Assembly: GCF_023101665.1 (NCBI RefSeq)
Contig: NZ_CP082161.1
Span: 4,340,001-4,404,000, forward strand
DNA length: 64,000 nt
Reading direction: 5' to 3'
From: Bradyrhizobium sp. 195
GTDB lineage: Bacteria > Pseudomonadota > Alphaproteobacteria > Rhizobiales > Xanthobacteraceae
This document shows positions 43,668 to 52,243 of this stretch, one piece after another. Every line of letters begins with the position of its first letter. Position 1 is the first letter of the stretch. The translations under genes were made by a program, and so were the position numbers. A model generated the notes under the pieces. The model saw only the letters and a list, made by a program, of their open reading frames with translations. It made no database searches and was not told where the DNA came from.

Positions 43668-45269
43668 TCAATTGTCCTCGCCGCTCGATCCCTCGCGCAG
43701 GTCCGGCTTGATAACGTCTTCCGGCAGCGCGTGTGCCACGGGCTGCGCCGTGACAGCGATCTCCGGGCCGACCTCGCGCCCGCGAGCGCGGATCAGGCGT
43801 TCATAGGCGGAGACCAGGGTGACGTAGGGGCTGACCCAGATCCAGCCGTCGCGTGTGAACACCTGCACGTCGAAATGCAGGTGCATTGATGTCCCGGCCG
43901 GATGGTCGAGATAGTTCGAGATCACACCGATCTTCTCGCCCTCGGTGACAATGCGGCCATTGACCACGCCGTCGGCGTTCAGCGCCTGCGGATTCATGTG
44001 CATGTAGCGGAAGCGGATGTGCTCGGTGCGGCTGTTGACTTGAAGCGTCGCGGCCTGGTCCTTGGCTCCGCGGATCACGATCGCGTCACGCACGGCGACG
44101 ACGCCGCGTTGCTTGGGATCGCAGGGCTCGCGGCCTTCGCCGGGCGCGGGGCAGTCAGCGGCGCGGATGTCCTCGCCCTGATGTCCAAAGCCTCCGCCGC
44201 ATTGCCAGACCTCGAAACTGCGCGACTCGCAGAAATTGTCGCGCCAGGGATATGCGGTTGGACCTTCGCTCTTGTCGCGCTTGCCGTAGGACTGCGAGCG
44301 CACGAACGCAGGCGCCTTCTCGAGCGGGAATCGGATCTGCGCATACGCCATCACGTCAGGATGGCCGCCCTGCTTGCGGTAGCCGGTGTTCGGGATGATG
44401 TCGCCGCTCGGCCGATAGCTGAAGTCCGGTGAACGCTCCGCCGGACGATCGAGGATGTTGGAGGCAATGTCCGTCAATGGCCGCATGCGCTGGCCGCCGG
44501 CGACACGCAGGGCCTTCAGGAAGCGCTCGGCGACGGGATAGGCTTCCTTGCAGGCGAGCCGCCGCGGCTTTGCGACGCTGTCGAGGCACTGGATCGACAC
44601 GACATAGGCGGCGCCGAAACGGCTGAATGCGTAGCGTACATAGCCTTCCCGGATGAATCTGCGCAGATCCGGATAGGTCGTCGCGAGCGGCTTGACTGGC
44701 TCGCCCTTGCCGCCGGCGGGATCGGCGATGTCATAGACCAGCGCCGATCCCGTGATCTGGACTTCGACCGGCCTCGTGAACACGCGGCCCGGCATGCCGT
44801 CACCAGCGCCGGGCTCGAACGAGAAGGTCGCGCTATAGCCGGCGGGGCCGGCATCGAACATGTCGACGGGATTGAAATCCGCCTGGTAGCGCGACAGCGC
44901 GAGCGTCGCCGGCGCGCCGTTGCGCTGTGCCTCGAGGTAAGCGACGGCGTCGAACGGCAGCAGCACCGGCACGGGACTGCGGGTGATGCCGGTGAAGAAT
45001 CGCGACGAGACCGCGTTGAGCTGCACCAGTGCGGGCGTCGCGCGCGGATCGTAGCGTGGCACCGAACGGCGAGGTGCGAAGATGAAATCGTCGGCGACCC
45101 GGGGGCGGCTGTTGATCTCGGCGCGGAGCTGGTCGAGCGCTGCGCGCCAGTCGACGCGCAGGGCCGTGAGCGAGGGGCTGCGGAATTCGTCCGCGGCGAG
45201 CGGTGCGGCAATGAGGAACGAAAGCGACGCCAGAAGCAGCGAGACGAAGCGGAAACCCTTCCCAACCAC
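43668..45269 (-). CDS. Exported M23 family metallopeptidase
   Basis: A 533-residue protein with a signal peptide (GFRFVSLLLASLSFLIAAPLAA) and a C-terminal peptidase M23 domain. The zinc motifs GFGHQGEDIRAADC (His-x-x-x-Asp) and TSMHLHFDVQVF (His-x-His) are present, so cleavage of peptidoglycan cross-links is plausible. Between them is a long insert with Cys residues (CPAPGEGREPCDPKQRG). The N-terminal 330 residues are of unknown fold. The start is read as GTG 45269 with GGGGGGCGAG upstream; GTG 45290 is the alternative. It lies 42 bp after efp on the same strand. Confidence 0.87.
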   Translation of the reverse strand: MVGKGFRFVSLLLASLSFLIAAPLAADEFRSPSLTALRVDWRAALDQLRAEINSRPRVADDFIFAPRRSVPRYDPRATPALVQLNAVSSRFFTGITRSPVPVLLPFDAVAYLEAQRNGAPATLALSRYQADFNPVDMFDAGPAGYSATFSFEPGAGDGMPGRVFTRPVEVQITGSALVYDIADPAGGKGEPVKPLATTYPDLRRFIREGYVRYAFSRFGAAYVVSIQCLDSVAKPRRLACKEAYPVAERFLKALRVAGGQRMRPLTDIASNILDRPAERSPDFSYRPSGDIIPNTGYRKQGGHPDVMAYAQIRFPLEKAPAFVRSQSYGKRDKSEGPTAYPWRDNFCESRSFEVWQCGGGFGHQGEDIRAADCPAPGEGREPCDPKQRGVVAVRDAIVIRGAKDQAATLQVNSRTEHIRFRYMHMNPQALNADGVVNGRIVTEGEKIGVISNYLDHPAGTSMHLHFDVQVFTRDGWIWVSPYVTLVSAYERLIRARGREVGPEIAVTAQPVAHALPEDVIKPDLREGSSGEDN

Positions 45270-45311
45270 TGTCTCGCCCCCCGGCGGCACCTGCTGCTCT
45301 GATCCCTTCGG

Positions 45312-45878
45312 TTAGTCCTTGGCGCGCTCGGAGTAGGAGCCGTCTTCGGTCATCACGACGATGCGGGTACCGACGGCGATGTGCGGCGGCACGGTGGTGC
45401 GGATGCCGTTCGAGAGCACCGCCGGCTTGTAGGACGAGGAGGCGGTCTGACCCTTGGTCACGGGCTCAGTCTCGACCACTTCCAGCGTCACGCGCTGCGG
45501 CAGCGCCAGCGACACCACGTTGACGTCATGCGTCGACAGCTTGACGGTCATGTCCGGTTGAAGATAGGAGGCCGCGTCGCCGACGACGTCCTTGGAGACC
45601 TGGACCTGGTCGTAGGTCTCGGGGTTCATGAAGTGGAAGCCGTCGCCATCTTCATACAGGAAGGTGTAGTTGCGCTCTTCGATGGTGGCCTTTTCGACCT
45701 GGTCGGTGGTCTTGTACCGTTCGGAGATCTTTACCCCGTCCGAGATTCGGCGCATTTCGATCTGGCTGACCGGGGTGCCCTTGCCGGGATGGATGTTCTC
45801 GGCACTCACGACGACGTAAAGCTTGCCGTCTTGCTCGATCACGTTGCCCTTGCGAATAGAACTGGCGATGACTCTCAA
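45312..45878 (-). CDS. efp: Translation elongation factor P
   Basis: A 188-residue factor that rescues ribosomes stalled at polyproline. Three beta-barrel domains are present: the KOW-like N domain, the OB-like middle and the C-terminal OB domain ([27 protein letters not shown]). The modification site is Lys33 in the loop HPGKGTP, the target of beta-lysylation. The modification genes epmA and epmB are divergent next door, supporting the Lys-type pathway. The start is ATG 45878. Confidence 0.96.
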   Translation of the reverse strand: MRVIASSIRKGNVIEQDGKLYVVVSAENIHPGKGTPVSQIEMRRISDGVKISERYKTTDQVEKATIEERNYTFLYEDGDGFHFMNPETYDQVQVSKDVVGDAASYLQPDMTVKLSTHDVNVVSLALPQRVTLEVVETEPVTKGQTASSSYKPAVLSNGIRTTVPPHIAVGTRIVVMTEDGSYSERAKD

Positions 45879-46040
45879 AGCTATATTTCCTGCTTGCTTG
45901 GCCCGGCTTGGGCCAGGACGTGGTCAAATCGATGGGGGAGTTGGGGCCTCAAATCGGACCTCGGCGCCCGTTTCGGGCCGCAACATACTGATTTTGCCGT
46001 TGGATGCCAGCATTTTGCTCAGGGCGGGAGCGGCCGGTTG

Positions 46041-47105
46041 ATGGTTGGGGACAAGCCCATCTCTCCGTTCTGGTTGCCCGGGCGGCACCTCGACCGTCGG
46101 CCGTTCCTCCAGGCCAGGGGAGCCATTACCGGGGCTCTACGGGGCTTTTTCGCCGAGCAGGGGTTCGTGGAGGTCGAAACCTCCGTCCTTCAGGTCTCCC
46201 CGGGCAATGAGACCCATCTGCATGCCCCCAGGACCGAGATCATGCGGCCGGACGGCAACCGTGCCAGCCGTTACCTCCGGACCTCCCCGGAATTCGCCTG
46301 CAAGAAGCTGCTGGCTGCGGGCGAGACGCGGATTTTCGAGCTCGCCCGGGTGTTCCGAGACCGCGAGCGCGGCGACCTGCATCTGCCCGAATTCACCATG
46401 CTGGAATGGTATCGGGCAGGCGCCCCCTATGACGCCATCATAGCCGATTGCGTTGTCGTGATCGCCCGTGCGGCAAAAGCGACCGGGATCGGGACCTTCT
46501 CCTTCCGTGGCCGGACCGCCGATCCCTTCGCTGAGCCGGAACTGCTGACGGTCGCGGGCGCCTTCGAGCGGTTCGCCGGCATCGACCTGCTGTCGACAAT
46601 CTCGGGCAACGAGGGTAACCGTGCCGCGCTCGCCCAAGCGGCGGCCAGCAAGATCCGTGTGGCCGAGGACGACACCTGGTCGGACATCTTCAGCAAGGTT
46701 CTGGTCGAGCATGTCGAGCCGCATCTGGGGCAGGGGCGTTTGACCATTTTGTTCGAATACCCATCTCCAGAGGCGGCACTGGCACGGGTGAAGGCTGACG
46801 ATCCCAGGGTTGCCGAGCGCTTCGAGGTCTACGCGTGCGGCGTCGAGCTCGCCAACGGCTTTGGGGAACTGACCGATGCCGAGGAGCAGCGCAACCGCTT
46901 CACGGCATCGATGGCGGAGAAGCAGCGTCGCTACGGCGAAGCCTATCCGCTGGATGAGGACTTTCTGGCCGCGGTGGCCGCAATGCCGGAGGCGAGCGGT
47001 GTTGCACTCGGCTTCGACCGGCTGGTGATGCTGGCGAGCGGCGCATTGCGAATTGATCAGGTGGTGTGGACGCCGCCTGCAAATGAAACGTCAAGTGAGA
47101 CATGA
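46041..47105 (+). CDS. epmA: EF-P beta-lysine ligase (GenX/PoxA)
   Basis: A 354-residue paralogue of lysyl-tRNA synthetase without the anticodon-binding domain, which attaches (R)-beta-lysine to EF-P. Class II motifs are visible: motif 2 in RYLRTSPEFACKKLLAAGETRIFELARVFRDRE, then HLPEFTMLEWYRAG, and motif 3 in EASGVALGFDRLVMLASGA. The ATG at 46041 fits these domain limits. The open frame continues upstream into the efp antisense region but that part is not coding. Overlaps epmB by ATGA. Confidence 0.93.
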   Translation: MVGDKPISPFWLPGRHLDRRPFLQARGAITGALRGFFAEQGFVEVETSVLQVSPGNETHLHAPRTEIMRPDGNRASRYLRTSPEFACKKLLAAGETRIFELARVFRDRERGDLHLPEFTMLEWYRAGAPYDAIIADCVVVIARAAKATGIGTFSFRGRTADPFAEPELLTVAGAFERFAGIDLLSTISGNEGNRAALAQAAASKIRVAEDDTWSDIFSKVLVEHVEPHLGQGRLTILFEYPSPEAALARVKADDPRVAERFEVYACGVELANGFGELTDAEEQRNRFTASMAEKQRRYGEAYPLDEDFLAAVAAMPEASGVALGFDRLVMLASGALRIDQVVWTPPANETSSET

Positions 47106-48196
47106 CGAAGACGAACCTTGCACGCACGCTGCGCGAGCCGGCCGAGCTCGTCGCCGAAGGTTTGGCGCCCGCAGCAGCGCTGTCGACGCTCGAACGCGTT
47201 GCCGCGCGCTATGCGGTGGCCATCACGCCGGCGCTGGTCGAGCTGATCGATACGTCCGATCCGGATGATCCCATCGCGCGGCAATTCGTTCCGAGTGCAA
47301 ACGAATTGGAGATGCAGCCGGGCGAAAATGCCGATCCGATCGGCGATCACCCGCATTCGCCGGTTCCCGGGATCGTGCACCGCTATCCCGACCGCGTCCT
47401 GTTCAAGCTCGTTCAAGTCTGCGCGGTCTATTGCCGATTCTGCTTCCGCCGCGAGATGGTAGGGCCCGGCAAGGATAACGCGCTGTCGGATAGCGCCTAT
47501 CGTGCGGCGATTGATTACATCCGTTCGCATCGCGAAATCTGGGAAGTGATCCTGACCGGCGGCGATCCGCTGATGCTGTCGCCGCGCCGGATGAGCGAGA
47601 TCATGGCCGATCTGGCGGCCATCGATCACGTCAAGATCATCCGCCTTCACACCCGCGTGCCCGTAGCCGATCCCGCGCGCATCAGCGACGAGATGGTTGC
47701 GGCGCTCAAGGTCGAGGGGGCGAGCACCTGGGTGGCCGTGCATGCCAACCACGCGCGCGAGCTGACGGGGCCGGCGCGCGCCGCCTGCGCGCGGCTTGTC
47801 GATTCCGGAATTCCGCTGGTGAGCCAGTCCGTGCTTTTGCGCGGGGTCAATGACAACATCGCCGCTCTGTCGGATTTGATGCGAGCTTTCGTCGAATGCC
47901 GGATCAAGCCCTACTATCTGCATCACGGCGATCTCGCGCCGGGCACAGCGCACCTGCGGACGACGCTGGCGGAGGGGCAGGACTTGATGCGGCAGTTGCG
48001 CGGGCGGGTGTCAGGACTGTGTCAGCCGGACTATGTCATCGACATTCCCGGCGGCGCCGGCAAGTCGCCGGTGGGGCCGAGCTACGTACTGGCGCCGCAA
48101 AATACCGCACCCGATGCGGGTGAAGTGGGAGCCGAAACGCGCTATCGTATCGTGGACTATTGCGGCGACGTTCATCTCTATCCGCCCGAGACCTGA
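47102..48196 (+). CDS. epmB: EF-P beta-lysylation lysine 2,3-aminomutase
   Basis: A 364-residue radical SAM enzyme converting L-alpha-lysine to (R)-beta-lysine for EF-P modification. The cluster motif CAVYCRFCFRRE near 109-120 gives Cys-x3-Cys-x2-Cys. WEVILTGGDPLMLSPRRM, the RLHTRVPVADPARI stretch and the PLP-Lys region near the C terminus (IDIPGGAGKSPVGPSYVL) match the KamA/EpmB family. ATGA overlap with epmA implies coupled translation. Together with efp this is the complete E. coli-type system. Confidence 0.95.
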   Translation: MTKTNLARTLREPAELVAEGLAPAAALSTLERVAARYAVAITPALVELIDTSDPDDPIARQFVPSANELEMQPGENADPIGDHPHSPVPGIVHRYPDRVLFKLVQVCAVYCRFCFRREMVGPGKDNALSDSAYRAAIDYIRSHREIWEVILTGGDPLMLSPRRMSEIMADLAAIDHVKIIRLHTRVPVADPARISDEMVAALKVEGASTWVAVHANHARELTGPARAACARLVDSGIPLVSQSVLLRGVNDNIAALSDLMRAFVECRIKPYYLHHGDLAPGTAHLRTTLAEGQDLMRQLRGRVSGLCQPDYVIDIPGGAGKSPVGPSYVLAPQNTAPDAGEVGAETRYRIVDYCGDVHLYPPET

Positions 48197-48242
48197 GCGG
48201 TGATTGGGGGGCGCGCGCTGGCTTGAGAATGGAGAAGCGGAC

Positions 48243-48497
48243 ATGAAGAAGATCATGGTGGCAGCATCGCTCGTGGTCTTGCTCGGCGGCGCGGCGGTGG
48301 CACAGACCGGCGGCTCCAAGGGGTCGACATCCGGCGGAGCGTCCTCTGGCTCGGTGTTGCCGGCACCGGTGGGTCACCGCCAGCCCCGCGCGGCCGACGT
48401 GCCCAGCGAGAAGAATCTGAGCAATCCGAATAGCCCCGTGAACAAGGAAGACGCGGAGCTCGATCGCAAGATCAAGAGCATTTGTCGCGGCTGCTGA
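48243..48497 (+). CDS. Small exported Gly/Ser-rich protein
   Basis: An 84-residue protein with a signal peptide (MKKIMVAASLVVLLGGAAVAQ), a Gly/Ser-rich linker (TGGSKGSTSGGASSGSVLP), a basic middle (GHRQPRAADVP) and a C-terminal CRGC pair. GGAGAAG precedes the ATG. Probably periplasmic; function unknown. It is 46 bp downstream of epmB and ends just before a strong hairpin. Confidence 0.72.
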   Translation: MKKIMVAASLVVLLGGAAVAQTGGSKGSTSGGASSGSVLPAPVGHRQPRAADVPSEKNLSNPNSPVNKEDAELDRKIKSICRGC

Positions 48498-48500
48498 GGC

Positions 48501-48533
48501 TTTTCACCTCTCCCCGCTGGGGAGAGGTGAAAA
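48501..48533. terminator. Bidirectional hairpin terminator
   Basis: TTTTCACCTCTCCCC-GCT-GGGGAGAGGTGAAAA has perfect 15-bp arms, beginning 3 bp after the small exported protein gene and 33 bp after the stop of the DAHP synthase gene on the other strand. The T-runs at both ends suit termination from either side, and the CCTCTCCCC palindrome is also a common dispersed element in these genomes. Confidence 0.8.
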
Positions 48534-48566
48534 CGCGCAAGCATCCGAAGCTTCGCTCGCCACGCT

Positions 48567-49649
48567 TTAGGCGGAGCGCTCGTGCAGTCCGGCGCGGCTT
48601 GTGTTGCGGCGGACCTCGACCGCGTCGGCCAGCTGCTCGAGCACGGTCGCCGTTGCCGGCCAGTCGATACAGCCGTCGGTGATGCTCTGGCCGTAGGCGA
48701 GCGGCTTGCCCGGCACCACGTCCTGGCGGCCGGCGACGAGATTGCTCTCGATCATCACGCCCATGATGCGGTTTTCGCCGCGGGAGATCTGACCGGCGAT
48801 GTCGGCCATCACCAGCGGCTGGTTCTCTGGCTTCTTGCTCGAATTGGCGTGGCTCGCATCCACCATCACCAGCGGCGCGACGCCGGATTTCGCCAAATCG
48901 TTGCAGGCCGCCGCAATGCTTGCCGCGTCATAGTTCGGCTTGCTGCCGCCACGCAGGATGATGTGGCAATCCTCGTTGCCGGCAGTCGAGGCGATCGCCG
49001 AGCGGCCCAGTTTCGTCACCGCCATGAAATGATGCGGATGCGAGGCCGACTTCACGGCGTCCGCTGCGATCCGCACATTGCCGTCGGTGCCGTTCTTGAA
49101 GCCGACCGGACACGACAGCCCGGAAGCCAGCTCGCGATGGATCTGGCTCTCGGTCGTGCGCGCGCCGATCGCGGCCCAGGACACGAGGTCGGCGATGTAT
49201 TGCGGCGTCGTCATGTCGAGGAATTCCGTGCCGGCGGGCAGACCGAGATTGTTCACCGCCGACAGAACGTTGCGCGCCAGCCGCAGGCCCTTGTTGATGT
49301 CGAAGCTGCCGTCGAGATCGGGATCGTTGATCAGGCCCTTCCAGCCGACCGTGGTGCGGGGCTTCTCGAAATAGACCCGCATCACGATCTCGAGCTGATC
49401 GGCGAGGTCTTCGCGCAAGCTCGCGAGGCGCTCGGCATATTCGAGCGCGGCCCTGGGGTCATGCACCGAACAGGGGCCGACCACGACTAGCAGGCGGTCG
49501 TCCTGGCCGGCGAGGATGGCATGGACGGCGTTGCGCGCGGCCATCACCACACGGGTGGCGGTGAGCGTGCGCGGAACCTCCCGCATCACCTCTTCCGGGG
49601 TGTTCAGTTCTTTCAGTTCACGGATGCGAAGATCGTCGGTCGTGCTCAG
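48567..49649 (-). CDS. aroG: 3-deoxy-7-phosphoheptulonate (DAHP) synthase, class I
   Basis: Condenses phosphoenolpyruvate and erythrose 4-phosphate in the first step of the shikimate pathway. Its 360 residues match AroF/AroG/AroH. Motifs are VVVGPCSVHDPRAALEYAERL near 56-76, VYFEKPRTTVGWKGLINDP, IGARTTESQIHRELASGLS, GFKNGTDG, ILRGGSKPNYD and MVDASHANSSKKPENQ, covering PEP, metal and phosphate contacts. The start is GTG 49649 with AGGAG 7 bp upstream; the longer frame to 49688 runs into the attenuator terminator. Expression is probably controlled by the aromatic-amino-acid attenuator at 49690-49855. Confidence 0.94.
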   Translation of the reverse strand: MSTTDDLRIRELKELNTPEEVMREVPRTLTATRVVMAARNAVHAILAGQDDRLLVVVGPCSVHDPRAALEYAERLASLREDLADQLEIVMRVYFEKPRTTVGWKGLINDPDLDGSFDINKGLRLARNVLSAVNNLGLPAGTEFLDMTTPQYIADLVSWAAIGARTTESQIHRELASGLSCPVGFKNGTDGNVRIAADAVKSASHPHHFMAVTKLGRSAIASTAGNEDCHIILRGGSKPNYDAASIAAACNDLAKSGVAPLVMVDASHANSSKKPENQPLVMADIAGQISRGENRIMGVMIESNLVAGRQDVVPGKPLAYGQSITDGCIDWPATATVLEQLADAVEVRRNTSRAGLHERSA

Positions 49650-49689
49650 CACGGCGGGCTCCTGTCGTTTTGAGAACCTGCCGGCCAAT

Positions 49690-49715
49690 AAAAAAGCCGC
49701 CAGGTCTGGCGGCTT
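49690..49715 (-). terminator. Attenuator terminator upstream of DAHP synthase
   Basis: On the minus strand, AAGCCGCC-AGACCT-GGCGGCTT folds to an 8-bp GC-rich stem (perfect inverted repeat of 10 bp arms around the centre) followed by TTTTATT. It lies 24 bp after the leader-peptide stop and about 40 bp before the DAHP synthase start. The left arm (region 3) also pairs exactly with GCTGGCGGC at 49761-49769 (region 2), giving an antiterminator. Confidence 0.85.
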
Positions 49716-49738
49716 GTTCGGACGTTTGCTGCAATGTT

Positions 49739-49819
49739 TCAGATTGAGCGCGATCCTTCTGCCGCCAGCGAGCTGTCGTAGCTAAAGTACCAAAAATAGC
49801 TGGTGGCGACGGTGATCAT
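49739..49819 (-). CDS. Aromatic-rich leader peptide of DAHP synthase attenuator
   Basis: A 26-residue peptide that reads MITVATS, then YFWYFSY, then a polar end (DSSLAAEGSRSI). Six of seven consecutive residues are Tyr, Phe or Trp, the three end products of the pathway started by the downstream DAHP synthase. The codons lie between RNA region 1 (GCCACCAGC, 49799-49807) and region 2 (GCTGGCGGC, 49761-49769), which pair with one mismatch. A ribosome stalled on these codons would free region 2 to pair with region 3 and prevent termination. No Shine-Dalgarno sequence is visible; the predicted transcript would begin at or near the AUG. Confidence 0.82.
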   Translation of the reverse strand: MITVATSYFWYFSYDSSLAAEGSRSI

Positions 49820-49826
49820 GGCTGGC

Positions 49827-49855
49827 CATATAGCGCGCCAATGGCGCCTTGTCAC
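49827..49855 (-). promoter_or_regulatory. Predicted sigma-70 promoter of the DAHP synthase leader
   Basis: On the minus strand GTGACA (complement at 49850-49855) and TATATG (complement at 49827-49832) are separated by exactly 17 bp. Transcription would then start about 7 bp downstream, within one or two bases of the leader AUG at 49819, giving a leaderless leader mRNA. Confidence 0.65.
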
Positions 49856-49887
49856 CCCCCAATCGGCGCGGCAGGCAACGAGGCGCC

Positions 49888-50466
49888 TCAGGTGTTGCTG
49901 TTGCGCGCCGCCAGCGCCATGCCGATCAGGCTGGCGCCGCCGAACAGCAGGTTGATACCGACGAGAACGCCGATGGCCCATTCGGCCGAGCTCGGCAGCC
50001 CCGTGATCACCATGAACGAGATCGCGATATCGACGAGGCCCGAGATCAGGAGCCAGGACCAGCGGCTGCTCAACTCGCGGCGGTGCTCCAGCGCGTACAT
50101 GATGGTGGCGACGCCCTCCGCGAGGAAGTAGGCGCCAAGCACGATGGTCAGCGTCAGCACGGCCTGCATCGGCCGGGCCAGCAGCAGCAGGCCGGCGAGC
50201 ACGGCGAGCGCGGCCGAGACCAGCGACCACCAGAAGCCTGGCGTGCTGCGCGCCCAATAGGTGACGATCAGCCCGCCAATACCGCCGATCAGGAACATCC
50301 AGCCGAGAAAGATCGCGATCGCAAGGCTTGCGAGCGGCGGCAGGATCAGCGCCGCGACGCCGAGAACGGCGAGCAGGATGCCTTCGAACAGGAAAGCCTT
50401 CCAATGCGCCTTGACCGCCTGACTCATGACGGATTGCAGCCGTGAAAAATCCTCGGGCGATGTCAT
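49888..50466 (-). CDS. HdeD family membrane protein
   Basis: A 192-residue, six-helix inner-membrane protein of the HdeD (DUF308) family, linked to acid resistance in E. coli. The helical pairs GILLAVLGVAALILPPLASLAIAIFLGWMFLIGG and VLAGLLLLARPMQAVLTLTIVLGAYFLAEG show the typical internal repeat. Function in this organism is unknown. It lies directly upstream of the attenuator-controlled DAHP synthase on the same strand, but the promoter between them suggests separate transcription. Confidence 0.87.
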   Translation of the reverse strand: MTSPEDFSRLQSVMSQAVKAHWKAFLFEGILLAVLGVAALILPPLASLAIAIFLGWMFLIGGIGGLIVTYWARSTPGFWWSLVSAALAVLAGLLLLARPMQAVLTLTIVLGAYFLAEGVATIMYALEHRRELSSRWSWLLISGLVDIAISFMVITGLPSSAEWAIGVLVGINLLFGGASLIGMALAARNSNT

Positions 50467-50536
50467 CGTCTAGCTCCTGAAACGAGAGGAGTGCGTCCTA
50501 TCTAGTCCGCTCATGGCGCGCTTGCCATGCGGTGGA

Positions 50537-51577
50537 TCAACCGCTGCCGGGCGCCGAGGAAAAACCTTCCGCGCTGGTGCGGATGCGGTTGCGGCCGAGA
50601 ATGTAGATTGCCGTTGTGACAATCAGAAGCGCAAGGCCGAGCAGGATCGAGACGAAGCCGATCGGAATCAGGGCCAGCGTCAGATTGCGTTCGGGGTTGA
50701 TGAGCCAGTGATGGATCGAGGTCAGCACGAAGGCGAGCCCGAGAAAGCCGACGCCGCCGCCGGCAAGCAGCAGCGCCCACATCCGGCGAAGCTGGCTGAG
50801 CCGCTCCCGCGCAACGTCGGTCCGGGGTGCGTGGTGGCGGGCGACACGCCGGACCAGGCGGATGGCGAAGGCGATCGAGCTGAAGCCGATCAAGAGGCTC
50901 GCAGCCCCCAGCCACATCCGCAAGCTGGGGTCGAGGTCCGGCATGCGCTGGAGGGTGAGCAGGGGGAAATCGAACGCCGAATGCAGCGCGAGCGGGCCTG
51001 CGAAGATCAAGAGGCGGCTGGAGAGCCGGGCCCAGTCGCGATGGTGGCGGTTCGCGCCCAGCGCCGTGCCGGCGCGCGCGATGGTCAGATAAGCGCCCGC
51101 GATGATGCCGAGCGCGCCGTGGAACGGCACCGTCAGCACGCTGCGCAGCGCGGCCAGCGAACGCCACATCTCGGCGTGCTGAACCAGATAGGCCAGGTTC
51201 TCGTAAGCGGCGAAGCCGAGGCCGACCGCGGCGCCATAGACCACGGTGTCCATGGGGTTGGCAAAAGTTCGTCGCTTGGTCGAGGAGACCATCACGATGG
51301 CGATCACCTTGACGGCTTCCTCAGGCAACGCGACGCCGAAGATCGAATGCATGGCGAGCGCCGCCCAGGGGTCGTCGGGGGCTGCGACCATCTTGGCGAA
51401 GGGAGCGCGGGCGAGGCCGAGCAGCGAGATGCTGGCGGCACCGAGCAGGAACGCGGTCCAGACCTGAGCGGGCGGGCCTGGGCGCTCTTCAGCGGCGATG
51501 ACAAGCCACAGCATCAGCAGCGCCGGGGCGATGGCTGCAGTTCCGATGACGGTGGGCAACGCTTCAATCAGATACAT
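50537..51577 (-). CDS. PrsW family membrane metalloprotease
   Basis: A 346-residue multi-helix membrane protein. The motif GVALPEEAVKVIAIVMV near 80-96 has the paired Glu and Lys of PrsW-type intramembrane proteases, and two further conserved regions are GLGFAAYENLAYL (Glu-Asn) and VPFHGALGIIAGAYL plus ALHSAFDFPLL with the zinc-binding His residues. Such enzymes cleave membrane substrates such as anti-sigma factors. The start ATG 51577 is preferred; the extension to 51640 is unlikely. No anti-sigma factor gene is adjacent. Confidence 0.83.
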   Translation of the reverse strand: MYLIEALPTVIGTAAIAPALLMLWLVIAAEERPGPPAQVWTAFLLGAASISLLGLARAPFAKMVAAPDDPWAALAMHSIFGVALPEEAVKVIAIVMVSSTKRRTFANPMDTVVYGAAVGLGFAAYENLAYLVQHAEMWRSLAALRSVLTVPFHGALGIIAGAYLTIARAGTALGANRHHRDWARLSSRLLIFAGPLALHSAFDFPLLTLQRMPDLDPSLRMWLGAASLLIGFSSIAFAIRLVRRVARHHAPRTDVARERLSQLRRMWALLLAGGGVGFLGLAFVLTSIHHWLINPERNLTLALIPIGFVSILLGLALLIVTTAIYILGRNRIRTSAEGFSSAPGSG

Positions 51578-51870
51578 CGGCGCCGAAAATAGGTTCCCTT
51601 GGTCCGCTAATCTACAATTGCCGATGCGACCATGTGTCATGCGCTCGCTGTCCGCTCGCTTAACGAGCGCGACAGCTTTCGTTCATCTGCCATCGTCCGT
51701 GGAGATGTAGAATACAAGCGCAATCAATTGCATGACAGAACTTGTTCGTCATCCATGGCAACGCCTGCGGGATTGATGCCGGGCGCGATTGGCAAGCCAG
51801 ATCAAGGAAATGCGCAGGTTTCTTCGATTCACTGCGCACCTATTCCGGCAGACGAGTTCGGAGCCGGGAC

Positions 51871-52113
51871 TCAATGGGTGGTGAACGGCGGCGGCGCGCC
51901 CGGGGCGACGTCGAAGGCGCCGAGATGGAATTCTTCGCCAAGGGACGCGTCCAACCCGCCCGGTTGCGCCAGCAGCGTGAACGCGGCCTGGGGGTACAGC
52001 TTCCAGATTTCCAGGTCGCCGGCGGTGATGGTGAGCCAGCCGAACGTGTACATGTAGCGTCCTGGCTCGGTGACCCGGCCGACCCTGTCCCAAGTGATCT
52101 TGTTGACTGCCAT
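51871..52113 (-). CDS. Small hypothetical protein
   Basis: An 80-residue protein, MAVNKITWDRVGRVTEPGR at the start, with WLTITAGDLEIWKLYPQAAFTLL in the middle and a Pro-rich end (PGAPPPFTTH). The pattern suggests a small beta-rich fold. GGGGGA is 5 bp before the ATG at 52113. No family is recognised. Confidence 0.6.
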   Translation of the reverse strand: MAVNKITWDRVGRVTEPGRYMYTFGWLTITAGDLEIWKLYPQAAFTLLAQPGGLDASLGEEFHLGAFDVAPGAPPPFTTH

Positions 52114-52243
52114 CCGGTCCCCCGATCGCAAGTCCGACGTCCGGCGTGAGGCACGGACTGTCAAAGGCTGATCCCGCAATGGGGCCGCGATAGGGCGGCG
52201 ATGCGGAGGCGGGACGGCCGGAGGCTGGCCGCCGCCTGCCGGT

